Source of the DNA: Caulobacter sp. 602-2
GTDB lineage: Bacteria > Pseudomonadota > Alphaproteobacteria > Caulobacterales > Caulobacteraceae
Assembly: GCF_011043625.1 (NCBI RefSeq)
Contig: NZ_JAAKGT010000020.1
Coordinates: forward strand, 1-47,248
Reading direction: 5' to 3'
Length of the DNA: 47,248 nt
Shown here: one piece after another, positions 35,420 through 43,808 of the stretch
How the letters are laid out: each line of letters opens with the position of its first letter
Numbering within the stretch: the first letter of the stretch is position 1
Translations under genes and position numbers: made by a program
Notes under the pieces: generated by a model
The model's input: the letters and a program-made list of their open reading frames with translations, nothing else
Told to the model about the DNA's origin: nothing
Databases searched by the model: none

Positions 35420-35866
35420 TCACTGCGCCTTCGGCTCGCCGGTCCCGCCGCTTGAGGCGATGAAGGCGTCCAGGGCGCGCGAGATGTCCTTATGGAAGCG
35501 CGGGTAGTCGAAGGCCTTCGGCAGGCGCGCAGGACGGTCGGCCAGGCGCGCCTTCAGCCGTATCGCGAACACGCGCGCCACCTCCAGTCCCGTCATCTCG
35601 ACGATCTCCTCCGAGGAGAACCCGACCGACACGCTCAGAAAGCGAAGGTCCGTGCCGGCAAACCGGCCGACCATGTCGAACGGCTTCCGATGAGGTGCGT
35701 TTCCGGCTTCGTCAGGCTCCATGGCCACCAGCACCGCACAGAAGGCGGCGAGGCCGCCATAGTCGGCGCCGAGCGCGGGTTGCAGCGCGTCTTCAAGCAG
35801 TGGGATCGCGAAGAGCGTTTGATCCTTGGCGTCGTACCAGGCCTTCGATGTCAGGTTGATGAGCAA
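35420..35866 (-). CDS. Cytoplasmic protein of unknown function
   Basis: A 148-residue soluble protein, mixed alpha/beta, with no signal peptide or membrane segment. Recognisable pieces are LLEDALQPALGADYGGLAAF, the strand DLRFLSVSVGF, and VARVFAIRLKARLADRPARL. The C-terminal tail is Gly/Ser-rich. I do not recognise a family. It is the first gene of a short minus-strand run with the membrane protein and M14 peptidase genes, and is 18 bases downstream of ubiD-like. Codon use is less GC-extreme than in ubiD-like, which may mean a more recent arrival. The start ATG 35866 is the first in frame and begins MLINLTSKAWYDAKDQ. Confidence 0.65.
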   Translation of the reverse strand: MLINLTSKAWYDAKDQTLFAIPLLEDALQPALGADYGGLAAFCAVLVAMEPDEAGNAPHRKPFDMVGRFAGTDLRFLSVSVGFSSEEIVEMTGLEVARVFAIRLKARLADRPARLPKAFDYPRFHKDISRALDAFIASSGGTGEPKAQ

Positions 35867-35884
35867 GGCGGGTCGTTCCTAGGA

Positions 35885-37420
35885 TTACTTGCCCTTCCAG
35901 ATCGGCTTGCCCTCGCCCGGCAGACCCAGGCGCGACCACTTCTCGCTGACCGCGTCGATCACCGACTGGTCCATGCGGATCTCCTCGCCCCACTCGCGAT
36001 TGGTCTCGGGCTCCCACTTGTCGGTGGCGTCGAGGCCGATCTTCGAACCAAGGCCGCTGACGGGCGAGGCGAAGTCGAGATAGTCGATGGGCGTGTGCTC
36101 GATCACCGTGATGTCCCGCGCGGGGTCCATCTTGGTGCTGATCGCCCACATCACGTCCTTCCAGTCGCGGGCGTTGATGTCGTGGTCCACGACGATCACC
36201 CACTTGGTGTACATGAACTGGCGCAGGTAGCTCCAGACGCCCAGCATCACCCGCTTGGCGTGGCCCGGATAGGCCTTCTTCATCGACACCACGGCGATGC
36301 GGTAGCTGCAGCCCTCGGGCGGCAGCCAGAAGTCGACGATCTCGGGGAACTGCTGGCGGATCAGCGGGATGAACACCTCGTTCAGCGCCTCGCCGAGCAC
36401 GCTGGGCTCGTCCGGCGGACGGCCGGTGAAGGTGGTCAGGTAGATCGGGTCCTTGCGCATGGTGATCGCCGTCACCTGGAAGACCGGGAACTTCTCGACG
36501 CTGTTGTAGTAGCCGGTGTGGTCGCCGTAGGGGCCCTCGTCCTCGTACTCGTCGAGCAGGACATGGCCCTCCAGCACGATCTCGGCCTGGGCCGGGACCA
36601 TCAGCGGCACGGTCTTGCACGGCACGAGGTCGAGCTTGGCGCCGCGCATCAGGCCGGCGAACTGGTATTCGCTCAAGGTGTCGGGCACCGGCGTCACGGC
36701 GGCCAGGATCGTGCCGGGATCGGCCCCCAGCACGACGGCGCAGGGCAGGGGCTCCTTCTTGCCGGCCTTCTTGTGGCGGGCGTAGTGCTGGGCCCCGCCG
36801 CGGTGCGCCAGCCAGCGCATGATCGCCTTGTCCTTGCCCAGCACCTGCATGCGGTAGATGCCGAGGTTGAAGTCGTCCTCGCGGTCGTCGCTGGGGCCCT
36901 TGGTGACCACCAGGCCCCAGGTGATCAGCGGCGCCGGCTCGCCCGGCCAGCAGGTCTGCACAGGCAGCTTGGAAAGGTCGATCTGGTCGCCGGTCAGGAC
37001 GACCTCCTGCACCGGCGCCTTCTTGACCGTGCCCGGACGCATCGACAGCACCGTCTTGGCCAGCGGCAGCATGTCGATGGCGTCCTTCAGGCCCTTGGGC
37101 GGCTGGGGCTGGCGCAGGAAGGCCAACAGCTCGCCCACCTCGCGCAGCTCGCCGGCGGTCGTGCGCGGCTCGCCGCCCAGCGTCACGCCCATGGCCACAC
37201 GCTTGACCGTCCCGAACAGGTTGGCCAGGGCCGGCATTGGCGAACGCGAGCCATCGGGCAGCAGCACGTGCTCGAACAGCACCGCCGGGCCGCCGGTCGC
37301 CAAGAGGCGGGTCTGGATCTCGGTCATCTCCAGCACGGACGAGACCGGCTCCTTGACCCGCACCAGCTCGCCCTGGGCCTCCAGCACGTCGATGAATTCG
37401 CGAAGCGAGCGGTAGGCCAT
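35885..37420 (-). CDS. UbiD-family decarboxylase
   Basis: A 511-residue enzyme of the UbiD family, which decarboxylates aromatic or alpha,beta-unsaturated acids with prenylated FMN made by UbiX. Clear landmarks are the N-terminal YRSLREFIDVLEAQGELVRVKEPVS, RLLATGGPAVLFEHV, and ITWGLVVTKGP. IYRMQVLGKDKAIMRWLAHRGGAQHYA, GDHTGYYNSVEKFPVFQV and VIVVDHDINARDWKDVMWAI follow. The most likely substrate is the polyprenyl-4-hydroxybenzoate intermediate of ubiquinone synthesis, because ubiA is in this window. UbiD paralogues act on other acids, and this one ends with a short C-terminal region, so I leave the symbol blank. Start ATG 37420 (MAYRSL); an upstream ATG at 37477 is less likely. Confidence 0.9.
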   Translation of the reverse strand: MAYRSLREFIDVLEAQGELVRVKEPVSSVLEMTEIQTRLLATGGPAVLFEHVLLPDGSRSPMPALANLFGTVKRVAMGVTLGGEPRTTAGELREVGELLAFLRQPQPPKGLKDAIDMLPLAKTVLSMRPGTVKKAPVQEVVLTGDQIDLSKLPVQTCWPGEPAPLITWGLVVTKGPSDDREDDFNLGIYRMQVLGKDKAIMRWLAHRGGAQHYARHKKAGKKEPLPCAVVLGADPGTILAAVTPVPDTLSEYQFAGLMRGAKLDLVPCKTVPLMVPAQAEIVLEGHVLLDEYEDEGPYGDHTGYYNSVEKFPVFQVTAITMRKDPIYLTTFTGRPPDEPSVLGEALNEVFIPLIRQQFPEIVDFWLPPEGCSYRIAVVSMKKAYPGHAKRVMLGVWSYLRQFMYTKWVIVVDHDINARDWKDVMWAISTKMDPARDITVIEHTPIDYLDFASPVSGLGSKIGLDATDKWEPETNREWGEEIRMDQSVIDAVSEKWSRLGLPGEGKPIWKGK

Positions 37421-37574
37421 GGGTGCGGAAACTCCTGGAACGCGGCGGAACCTAGGGGTGGGCGTGCGTCGGGGCAAGGCGTGGAGAGGGGCGAAGCGGC
37501 AAGCTTCGCCCTAGTCGCGCCTTCATGGGTGTGCTCCCTTGCCAGCGCCTTTCAGAGTTGAGTGAAAAGACGCC

Positions 37575-39437
37575 ATGACCGAGCCCGCGCCCGAGACCGT
37601 CGACCTCAAGGCCCAGCGCCGCGTCGCGGGCCTTCGCCTGGTCACCGGCCTGGTCCAGGGCCTGCTGCTGTTCGGGCTGGTCCATGCGGCCGACCATCGG
37701 TTGTGGCCGGCGACCAGTCCGGTGCTGTTCATGGCCCTGGCGGCGGGCGTGTTCTTCACGCCGTTCGTGGTGCTGGCGGGGCTGTCGACCATGCGCCTTG
37801 GCCGGCTGGCGATCTGGAAGCTGGTCGCCTTCGCGGTCGCCGCGGGCCTGACCGGCGACGCCGCCAACGCGGCCAGGCTGCAGTACTCGTCCGAGGGCAT
37901 GTGGCCGAACGGCGTGGTGGTCTATGCCGTGGCGGCCCTGCTGTTCATCGGCCACCACCTTGTGCAGCCGGCCGAGATGGAGCGGCGGCCGATCGCCCGC
38001 TTCACCACCTATTTCGACGAGACCTGGAAGCACGGGGTGCAGCTGGCGCTGTCGATCCTGTTCACCGGCGCCTTCTGGCTGCTGCTGGTGCTGGCCTCGG
38101 CGCTGTTCTCGATGATCGGCGTCGACGCGATCAAGAAACTGATCGAGCGGGCCTGGTTCGGCTTTCCGGCCACGGCGGTGATGTTCGCCGCCGCCGTGCA
38201 GCTGACCGACGTGCGGGCCGGGCTGGTGCGCGGGGTGCGGACGGTGTCGCTGACCCTGCTGGCCTGGCTGTTGCCGCTGATGGCGCTGATCGCCGCCGGC
38301 TTCCTGGCGACCCTGCCGTTCCAGGGCCTGGCGCTGCTGTGGGCGACCAAGAAGGCCGCGGCCCTGCTGCTGACGGCGGCCGCCGCCCTGATCGTGCTGA
38401 CCAACGCCGCCTATCAGGACGGGACCGAGCAGCCGCCGAAGGTGCTGGCCTGGGCCGCGCGGATCGCCGGCCTGCTGCTGGCGCCGATCACCATACTGGC
38501 CGCCTACGCCATCTGGCTGCGGGTGGACCAATACGGCTTCACGCCCGACCGGGTGTATGGCGGCGCCTGCGTGATCGTCGCGGCGGGCTACGCCGTCGGC
38601 TATGCGATCGCGGCTCTCAAGCCCGGCGCCTGGATGAAGCCGCTGGAGGCGACCAACATCGCCATGGCCTTCGTCGCCATCGCCGTGCTGCTGGCGCTGT
38701 TCACGCCGCTCGCCGATCCCGCGCGGCTGTCGGTGAACAGCCAGGTGGCGCGCCTGGAGGCCGGCAAGGTCAAGCCCGAGGCGTTCGACTTCGAGTTCCT
38801 GCGTCTCCGCTCCGGGCAGCGCGGCGTGAAGGCGATCGAGGCGCTGGAGAAGCACGCCGATCCGGCCATTGCCCGGGCGGCCAGGGCCGCGCCAAAGACG
38901 TGGCAGGAGGCCGCCGATCGGCGCGCAGCCGCCCGCGAAAACCCCATCTTCGCCAACGCCAACAAGGCCGCTCTGAAGAAGATTCAGATGCTGCCCGCCG
39001 GCCAGGTCCTGCCCGCCGATTTCGCGGCCCAGTTCACGGCGGTCGGCGCGCCGCTGTTGTCCGGCTGCAGCCTGGGCTCGGACTCCTGGTGCATCGGCAC
39101 GCTCGTTCAGGTCGATGGCGCGGGCGATCCCGAGCTGCTGATGTCGAGCGGCTACGACATCGTCATCCATCGGCGCGACGAGACTGGACGGTGGCGGGAG
39201 TACGGCCAGGTGAGCCTGTCCAGTTGCCCGACCTACAACATCCGCGACGTCTTCGCGGCCGGACAGCTCAAACCTCTGCCGTCGTCGCTGCCGGACCTCG
39301 AGATCGCCGGCCAGCGCCACCACATGACGCTGGGCCAGACAGGCTGCGAGCGCAGGGAGCCGCCGGAGGCCAAGCTGGCGCCGCCGCCGGGAAAGCCGCG
39401 GGGCAAGTCGGTCAACCTGCTGGCGGTGACGCCTTAA
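37575..39437 (+). CDS. DUF4153 domain-containing membrane protein
   Basis: A 620-residue protein with about a dozen membrane segments in the first 400 residues and a soluble C-terminal part of about 200 residues. The segment PLMALIAAGFLATLPFQGLALLW and the spacing of charged loops (such as DQYGFTPDRVYGG) match DUF4153 proteins, which have no assigned function. The C-terminal part has several cysteines (SGCSLGSDSWCIG, SSCPTYN, GQTGCE). The start ATG 37575 lacks a strong ribosome binding site, and MTEPAPETVDLKAQRRVAGLR is the natural N-terminus. It ends in a TTAA palindrome shared with the stop of the convergent ABC gene, so both reading frames close within four bases. Confidence 0.82.
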   Translation: MTEPAPETVDLKAQRRVAGLRLVTGLVQGLLLFGLVHAADHRLWPATSPVLFMALAAGVFFTPFVVLAGLSTMRLGRLAIWKLVAFAVAAGLTGDAANAARLQYSSEGMWPNGVVVYAVAALLFIGHHLVQPAEMERRPIARFTTYFDETWKHGVQLALSILFTGAFWLLLVLASALFSMIGVDAIKKLIERAWFGFPATAVMFAAAVQLTDVRAGLVRGVRTVSLTLLAWLLPLMALIAAGFLATLPFQGLALLWATKKAAALLLTAAAALIVLTNAAYQDGTEQPPKVLAWAARIAGLLLAPITILAAYAIWLRVDQYGFTPDRVYGGACVIVAAGYAVGYAIAALKPGAWMKPLEATNIAMAFVAIAVLLALFTPLADPARLSVNSQVARLEAGKVKPEAFDFEFLRLRSGQRGVKAIEALEKHADPAIARAARAAPKTWQEAADRRAAARENPIFANANKAALKKIQMLPAGQVLPADFAAQFTAVGAPLLSGCSLGSDSWCIGTLVQVDGAGDPELLMSSGYDIVIHRRDETGRWREYGQVSLSSCPTYNIRDVFAAGQLKPLPSSLPDLEIAGQRHHMTLGQTGCERREPPEAKLAPPPGKPRGKSVNLLAVTP

Positions 39438-41227
39438 GCGCCCTCGCTGACCGCATTCAGCCGGGCATAGACCCCGCCGGCCGCCTTGAGGTCGGCGTGG
39501 CGGCCCTCCTCGACGACCCGGCCGTTCTGGAACACCAGGATGCGGTCGGCGCCGCGCACCGTCGACAGCCGGTGGGCGATGACGATCGTCGTGCGGCCCT
39601 GCATCAGGGCCTCGGCGGCCTCCTGCACCAAGGCCTCGGTCTCGACGTCGAGCGACGAGGTGGCCTCGTCCAGAACCAGGATCGGGGCGTCGGTGAGGAA
39701 GGCGCGGGCGATGGCCACGCGCTGGCGTTCGCCGCCCGACAGCTTGATGCCGCGCTCGCCGACCAGGGTGTCGTAGCCGTGCGGCAGCTTCAGGATGAAG
39801 TCGTGGGCGCGGGCCTTCCTGGCCGCCTCCACCACCTGGTCGAAGGTGGCGTCTGGGCGGCCATAGGCGATGTTGTCGAGCAGGGAGCGGTGGAACAGGG
39901 CCGGGTCCTGCGGCACCACGGCGATGGCGCGGCGCAAGGATCCTTGGATCACGCGCGCGACGTCCTGGCCGTCGATCAGGATCCGCCCGCCCTGCAGGTC
40001 GTGCAGCCGCTGGATCAGCTTGACGAAGGTCGACTTGCCCGAGCCCGTCGGACCGACCAGGGCCACCTTCTCGCCCGGCGCGATCTCCAGCGAGAAGCGG
40101 TCGTACAGCGGCGCGCCGGCGTTGCGATAGGCGAAGGTCACGCCCTGGAAGGCGATCTGGCCGGGGCCGGGAACGAAGTCGGGCGCGCCCGCCTGGTCGG
40201 CGATCTGCGGCGCCAGCGTGGCCCAGGCGGCGGCGTCCTCGCTGTCGTCCAGGCCCTTCTGCAGCATGCGGATGTTCTCGCCCATGTTGCGCAGATAGCC
40301 GCTCATCAAGAGGAAGGCGGTGATGGCGAAGGCGACGTCGCCCGGCCCTGCCTTGCCCTGCAGCCAGCTCCACACCATCGCCCCCGACAGGCCCGCCTGC
40401 AGCAGCACCAGCAAGAGGTTCTGGCCCAGCCACACGTCGGTGAAGCGGTTCCAGGTGACCATCACCGCATCGCGCCAGGCGGCGGTGACCTGGGCCAGGC
40501 GCTCGGTCTCGCGAGCCTCGGCGCCGAAGGCCTTGACGGTGGGGTTGGAGGTGACGGCGTCGGCCAGGGCCCCGCCGATGGCGGAATCCAGGGCGTTGGA
40601 CTTCAGGTTCGACGGGCGGACATAACGCTCGGTGACCCACAGGTTCACCGCTAGGTACAGCACCACCACGACCAGCGAGATGGCGCCGGCCAGCGGCTGG
40701 CGCACCAGCATCATCACCGACAGGCCGATCAGCACGATCAGGCTGGGCGCCAGCCAGATGGTGAAGGCGTCGGTGACGCTGTCATAGCCCCACATGGCGC
40801 GGGTCAGCTTGCGCACCGTCGCGCCGGCGAAGCTGTCGGCGTGCCAGTCGGACGAGAAGGCCTGCACGCGGGAGAAGCCCTCGTTGGTCATCTCCTCCAT
40901 GTTGCGCGCGGCCAGCGGAATCCAGAACCGATGGGCGACGTTGCGGATCAGCGAGAAGGCCAGGTAGACGCCGACGAAGGCGGCCCATGCCCCCCAGGCC
41001 TGGCCCTTCTGTCCGGCGGCGACCACGTCGATCAACTTGCCCGAGGCCCAGGGCAGGGCCAGGTCGAAGGCCACGGCGATCAGGGTCAGGGTGACGCCGG
41101 CGGCGAAGATCGCTTTGCGGCGCAGCCAGAACCGCGCCAGGAAGCCCAGCACCTGCACGTTGGACAGCGCCCGGCGCCTGCCCCCGTTGTCGTCCCCCTG
41201 GTCGTCCGTGTCGTCGAAATCGCTCAT
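39434..41227 (-). CDS. ABC exporter, fused membrane and ATPase domains
   Basis: A 597-residue half-transporter. An acidic N-terminus (MSDFDDTDDQGDD) precedes six transmembrane segments (about 35-330) and an ATPase domain. Walker A is GPTGSGKST (392-400), the Q-loop is VPQDPALFHRS, the signature is KLSGGERQR, Walker B is ILVLDEATSS, and the H-loop is IAHRLSTV. The size and half-transporter layout fit multidrug or lipid exporters of the MsbA/LmrA group, acting as homodimers. The substrate is unknown. The gene is convergent with the DUF4153 gene and divergent from a repeat-rich gap. It is distinct from the MsbA-type exporter at 30.4 kb, with a different acidic N-terminus and signature (LSGGE against LSGGQ). 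Confidence 0.92.
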   Translation of the reverse strand: MSDFDDTDDQGDDNGGRRRALSNVQVLGFLARFWLRRKAIFAAGVTLTLIAVAFDLALPWASGKLIDVVAAGQKGQAWGAWAAFVGVYLAFSLIRNVAHRFWIPLAARNMEEMTNEGFSRVQAFSSDWHADSFAGATVRKLTRAMWGYDSVTDAFTIWLAPSLIVLIGLSVMMLVRQPLAGAISLVVVVLYLAVNLWVTERYVRPSNLKSNALDSAIGGALADAVTSNPTVKAFGAEARETERLAQVTAAWRDAVMVTWNRFTDVWLGQNLLLVLLQAGLSGAMVWSWLQGKAGPGDVAFAITAFLLMSGYLRNMGENIRMLQKGLDDSEDAAAWATLAPQIADQAGAPDFVPGPGQIAFQGVTFAYRNAGAPLYDRFSLEIAPGEKVALVGPTGSGKSTFVKLIQRLHDLQGGRILIDGQDVARVIQGSLRRAIAVVPQDPALFHRSLLDNIAYGRPDATFDQVVEAARKARAHDFILKLPHGYDTLVGERGIKLSGGERQRVAIARAFLTDAPILVLDEATSSLDVETEALVQEAAEALMQGRTTIVIAHRLSTVRGADRILVFQNGRVVEEGRHADLKAAGGVYARLNAVSEGA

Positions 41228-41313
41228 GGGCGGCTAGATAGGCCTGTTGGCGGGGATAAGGAACGACCTGCCGACGGCCTGCTGCCAGGTTTCGGCCTCG
41301 GCGAAGGGATCTA

Positions 41314-41586
41314 GCTCCTCCCCCGTGTGCGGGGGAGGGGGACCGCGAAGCGGTGGAGGCGGCGAGACGGGGCTCGGCGCGTGCGGTCGCCCCCTCCGTC
41401 ACGGCGCTGATCGCGCCGCGCCACCTCTCCTGCTTCTCGGGTGAGGAGCGGGGAGGGGATCGAACTCTACGAAAGCTGAAAACGGCCCCCCTCCGGCCCT
41501 CCGGGCCACCTCCCCCAGAGGGGGAGGATTTATAGCGCCGAGATGCTCCCCCTCTGGGGGAGCTGTCGCGAAGCGACTGAGGGGGT
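41314..41586. repeat. Intergenic repeat cluster A5: four family A modules
   Basis: The 358-base gap 41228-41585 has no gene. It holds four modules: 41314-41370 (CCTCCCCCGTGTGCGGGGGAGG, then CCGC/GCGG), a degenerate one at 41391-41459 (CGGCGC/GCGCCG and CTCTCC-type arms), 41486-41529 (CCCCCCTCC, GGCCCTCCGGGCC, CCTCCCCCAGAGGGGGAGG) and 41541-41586 (CTCCCCCTCTGGGGGAG, TCGC/GCGA, GAGGGGG). The bases between modules look non-coding and show nothing else. Confidence 0.75.
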
Positions 41587-41939
41587 CACTCGAAGCCGGT
41601 CGCGCTCCAGACGGCCAGTTCGTTGCCGGCCGGGTCGATGAAGTGGAAGCGGCGGCCGCCGGGGAACTCGAAGATCGGCTTCACGATCACGCCGCCGGCG
41701 GCGACGACCTTGGCCTCCATGGCTTCCAGGTCGTGGGCGTAGAGGATGACCAGCGGCTTGGCCGGCTCTTCGGTGATGTCGCCCACGAAGCCGCCATCGG
41801 CGCCCTGGCCCTCGAAGGCGGTGTAGCCGGGGCCGTAGTCGGTGAAGCTCCAGCCGAAGGCGGCCGCGTAGAAGGCCTTGGTCGCCGGCAGCTCGCCGCC
41901 CGCCCACTCGATGTAGTCGATCTTGCCGTCTTCGCGCAT
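41586..41939 (-). CDS. VOC (glyoxalase/bleomycin-resistance fold) family protein
   Basis: A 117-residue protein of the vicinal oxygen chelate fold. It has the usual opening with IDYIEWAGGELPATKAFYAAAFGWSFTDYGPGYTAFE and the closing AMEAKVVAAGGVIVKPIFEFPGGRRFHFIDPAGNELAVW. The DPAGNELAVWS end is the classical VOC pattern in which Glu or His residues bind a divalent metal. It is a single VOC unit, so it should dimerise. Members range from glyoxalase I to antibiotic-binding and dioxygenase-like proteins; the small size and GNELAVW pattern fit the uncharacterised group, and I do not name a reaction. The stop lies in the first bases of repeat cluster A5. The start ATG is at 41939. Confidence 0.9.
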   Translation of the reverse strand: MREDGKIDYIEWAGGELPATKAFYAAAFGWSFTDYGPGYTAFEGQGADGGFVGDITEEPAKPLVILYAHDLEAMEAKVVAAGGVIVKPIFEFPGGRRFHFIDPAGNELAVWSATGFE

Positions 41940-41982
41940 GGGCGTATCCCTCAGAATGTTCTTATTATGTTCTAATCGGCGC

Positions 41983-42642
41983 TCAGGGCAGAGTCCAGAC
42001 GCTGGTGCGCTTGATCGCCAGGTCTTCCAGTTCGCGGGTGGTGGGCACCTGGTACTCGGCCAGCTTTTCCAGGCCGTCCTTGGGGAAATAGGTGCGGCCA
42101 GGATCGCCGATCAGCACGCTGGCCCCGGCCGCGCGCCCCTGCGCCAGCCAGGCCATGACCGCCTGGGCCATCGGCCCCTCGTAGCAGATGTCGCCGGCCA
42201 GCAGCACGTCGGCCGGCGGCGGCGGGGCGTCGAGCAGGTTGGCGTCGGTGAAGGCGATCTCGACGCCGTTGGCCGCCGCGTTCAGCCCGACGGCCGCCTC
42301 GCAGAAGACGTCGATGTCGGCGGCCAGCACGCTTTTCGCGCCCGCCTTCATCGCCGCGACGGCGACGATGCCCGAGCCGGTGGCGAAGTCGATCACGGTC
42401 TTGCCGCGCACGATCTCGGGATGGTCCAGCACGTAGCGCGCCAGGGCCTGGCCGCCGGCCCAGGCGAAGGCCCAGAACGGCGGCGGCAGGCCGATCTCTT
42501 CCAGCGCTTCCTCGGTCAGCTTCCACAGCGGCGTGATCTCGTCGGCCAGATGCAGCACCAGCTCGGGCGCGTGCGGCGTCGGCAGCAGGCGGGTGTTGTC
42601 GGCGATGAAGGCCCGGCGGCCTTCCAGGGTCTGGACGATCAT
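41983..42642 (-). CDS. SAM-dependent methyltransferase, ETF-beta lysine methyltransferase-like
   Basis: A 219-residue seven-beta-strand methyltransferase. PFWAFAWAGGQALARYVLDHPE, the SAM-binding motif VIDFATGSGIVAVAAMKAGA and DIDVFCEAAVGLNAAANGVEI come first. GDICYE provides the DxxY catalytic motif, and the C-terminal GRTYFPKDGLEKLAEYQVPTTRELED completes the pattern. This layout matches human ETFBKMT (METTL20), which methylates lysines of the electron transfer flavoprotein beta subunit, and its Agrobacterium homologue that modifies bacterial ETF-beta. I infer the same target; no etf gene is in the window. It is upstream of the VOC gene on the same strand, 43 bases away. Confidence 0.88.
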   Translation of the reverse strand: MIVQTLEGRRAFIADNTRLLPTPHAPELVLHLADEITPLWKLTEEALEEIGLPPPFWAFAWAGGQALARYVLDHPEIVRGKTVIDFATGSGIVAVAAMKAGAKSVLAADIDVFCEAAVGLNAAANGVEIAFTDANLLDAPPPPADVLLAGDICYEGPMAQAVMAWLAQGRAAGASVLIGDPGRTYFPKDGLEKLAEYQVPTTRELEDLAIKRTSVWTLP

Positions 42643-42675
42643 GGGGCGGGTTATAACCGCTTTGCCGCGCGCGAG

Positions 42676-42784
42676 ACCCCCTCAGTCGGCTTTGCCGACA
42701 GCTCCCCCAGAGGGGGAGCATCTTGCGCGGCGCTGTTAGATCCTCCCCCTCTGGGGGAGGTGGCCCGGAGGGCCGGAGGGGGCT
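42676..42784. repeat. Intergenic repeat locus A6: inverted pair of palindromic modules
   Basis: Modules at 42676-42724 (CCCCCTCAGTCGGC, CCGACAGCTCCCCCAGAGGG, GGAGCATCTT) and 42737-42784 (AGATCCTCCCCCTCTGGGGG, GGCCCGGAGGGCC, GGAGGGGG) face each other between the methyltransferase and desaturase genes, which run in the same direction. The first is nearly identical to the module at 47178-47226. Confidence 0.85.
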
Positions 42785-43746
42785 TAGGCCGCCACCTTCC
42801 CCGACGCCGCCTTCAGAACGGCCAGATAGCCCGGCGCGGTCAACATCCCTTCGGTCAGGCCCTTTTCCCGCAGCAGTCGGTGCGCGCGGGGCAGGTTCCA
42901 GCACGGCACGTGCATGAACAGGTGGTGCTCGGCGTGGAAATTGACGTGGTAGGGCGCCACCAGGGCCCGCTCGAGCCAGTTGGCGCGGGTGGTGCGGGCG
43001 TGGCGGAAGGGGTTCGGCTCGTCCTTGGCCACCAGGGCGTGCTCGGCGATGTTGCGCAGGCGGGTGACCAGCGGGAACCAGGTGGCCATCGGGACCAACC
43101 ACAGCGCCAGCCACGCCCACCACAGGCCCGCGGCGCTGAGCGCGACCAGCATGGCCAGGTTGATCAAAAGGAACCGCTTCTGGCCGGCCGCCGCGCGGGC
43201 GAAGATCGCGCCCGGGGCCTGGCCGTGCTGGCGCTTCTTCAGGCCCGCGATGATCGGTCCCAGCCGCTGCTTGAAGAAGGTCTGCCCCGTCAGGTCGCGG
43301 ATGATCTTGCGGCGCAGCGAGGCCCGGGTGGTCGGGAACGGCGCCGACAGCACCAGGTCCGGGTCCTCGGCCTGCTGGGCGAACTTGTGGTGGGTCAGGT
43401 GATAGGGGCGGTAGGTGTTCAGCGAGGCGCCCAGCGGGGCCGCGCACAGCCACTCGCCCAGCCAGTCGTTGACCTTGAGATTGGGGTGCAGGCCGCCGTG
43501 CGCGGCCTCGTGCATCAGGATCGCCAGACCCAGTTGGCGCGCACCGATCAGCATCACCGCGACGATATAGGTCAGCGGGTTGGGCCAGATCACGAAGAGG
43601 GCGCCGGCCGCCAGGATCACGCCCCAGGCGTGGGCGATCATGGCGATCCCGCGCCAGGACGAACGCGCCGACAGGCGGGCCCAGTCCTCGGGCGCGAACA
43701 GCTCCTGGGGCTTGATGCGAGCGGCGACGGCCATGGAACGGATCAT
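42784..43746 (-). CDS. Membrane fatty acid desaturase/hydroxylase-type di-iron enzyme
   Basis: A 320-residue inner-membrane enzyme with the three histidine boxes of the desaturase superfamily: HEAAH (79-83), HLTHH (116-120) and, near residue 260, HAEHH within VAPYHVNFHAEHHLFMHVP. Several hydrophobic segments lie between the first and second boxes and between the second and third. The di-iron centre would introduce a double bond or a hydroxyl group in an acyl chain or related lipid, using reduced electron carriers. The target (fatty acid, sphingolipid-like or carotenoid precursor) is not evident. The start at ATG 43746 is used; ATG 43731 would give a shorter version. Neither has a strong ribosome binding site. 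It is divergent from the LprI-like gene across 62 bases. Confidence 0.92.
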   Translation of the reverse strand: MIRSMAVAARIKPQELFAPEDWARLSARSSWRGIAMIAHAWGVILAAGALFVIWPNPLTYIVAVMLIGARQLGLAILMHEAAHGGLHPNLKVNDWLGEWLCAAPLGASLNTYRPYHLTHHKFAQQAEDPDLVLSAPFPTTRASLRRKIIRDLTGQTFFKQRLGPIIAGLKKRQHGQAPGAIFARAAAGQKRFLLINLAMLVALSAAGLWWAWLALWLVPMATWFPLVTRLRNIAEHALVAKDEPNPFRHARTTRANWLERALVAPYHVNFHAEHHLFMHVPCWNLPRAHRLLREKGLTEGMLTAPGYLAVLKAASGKVAA

Positions 43747-43808
43747 CGCACATTCAGGTTCAGCCCGACAGAATGCCGTTAGGTCAGGCCCGTTTCCGGA
43801 GGATTTTC

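Noticed and set aside
37452..40640. Very long open frame on the minus strand (over 1000 codons) across ubiD-like, DUF4153 and ABC genes
   Set aside because: It is a shadow frame caused by high GC content. It is rich in His, Arg, Gly and Gln in low-complexity runs, spans three well-supported genes on both strands, and has no recognisable domain.
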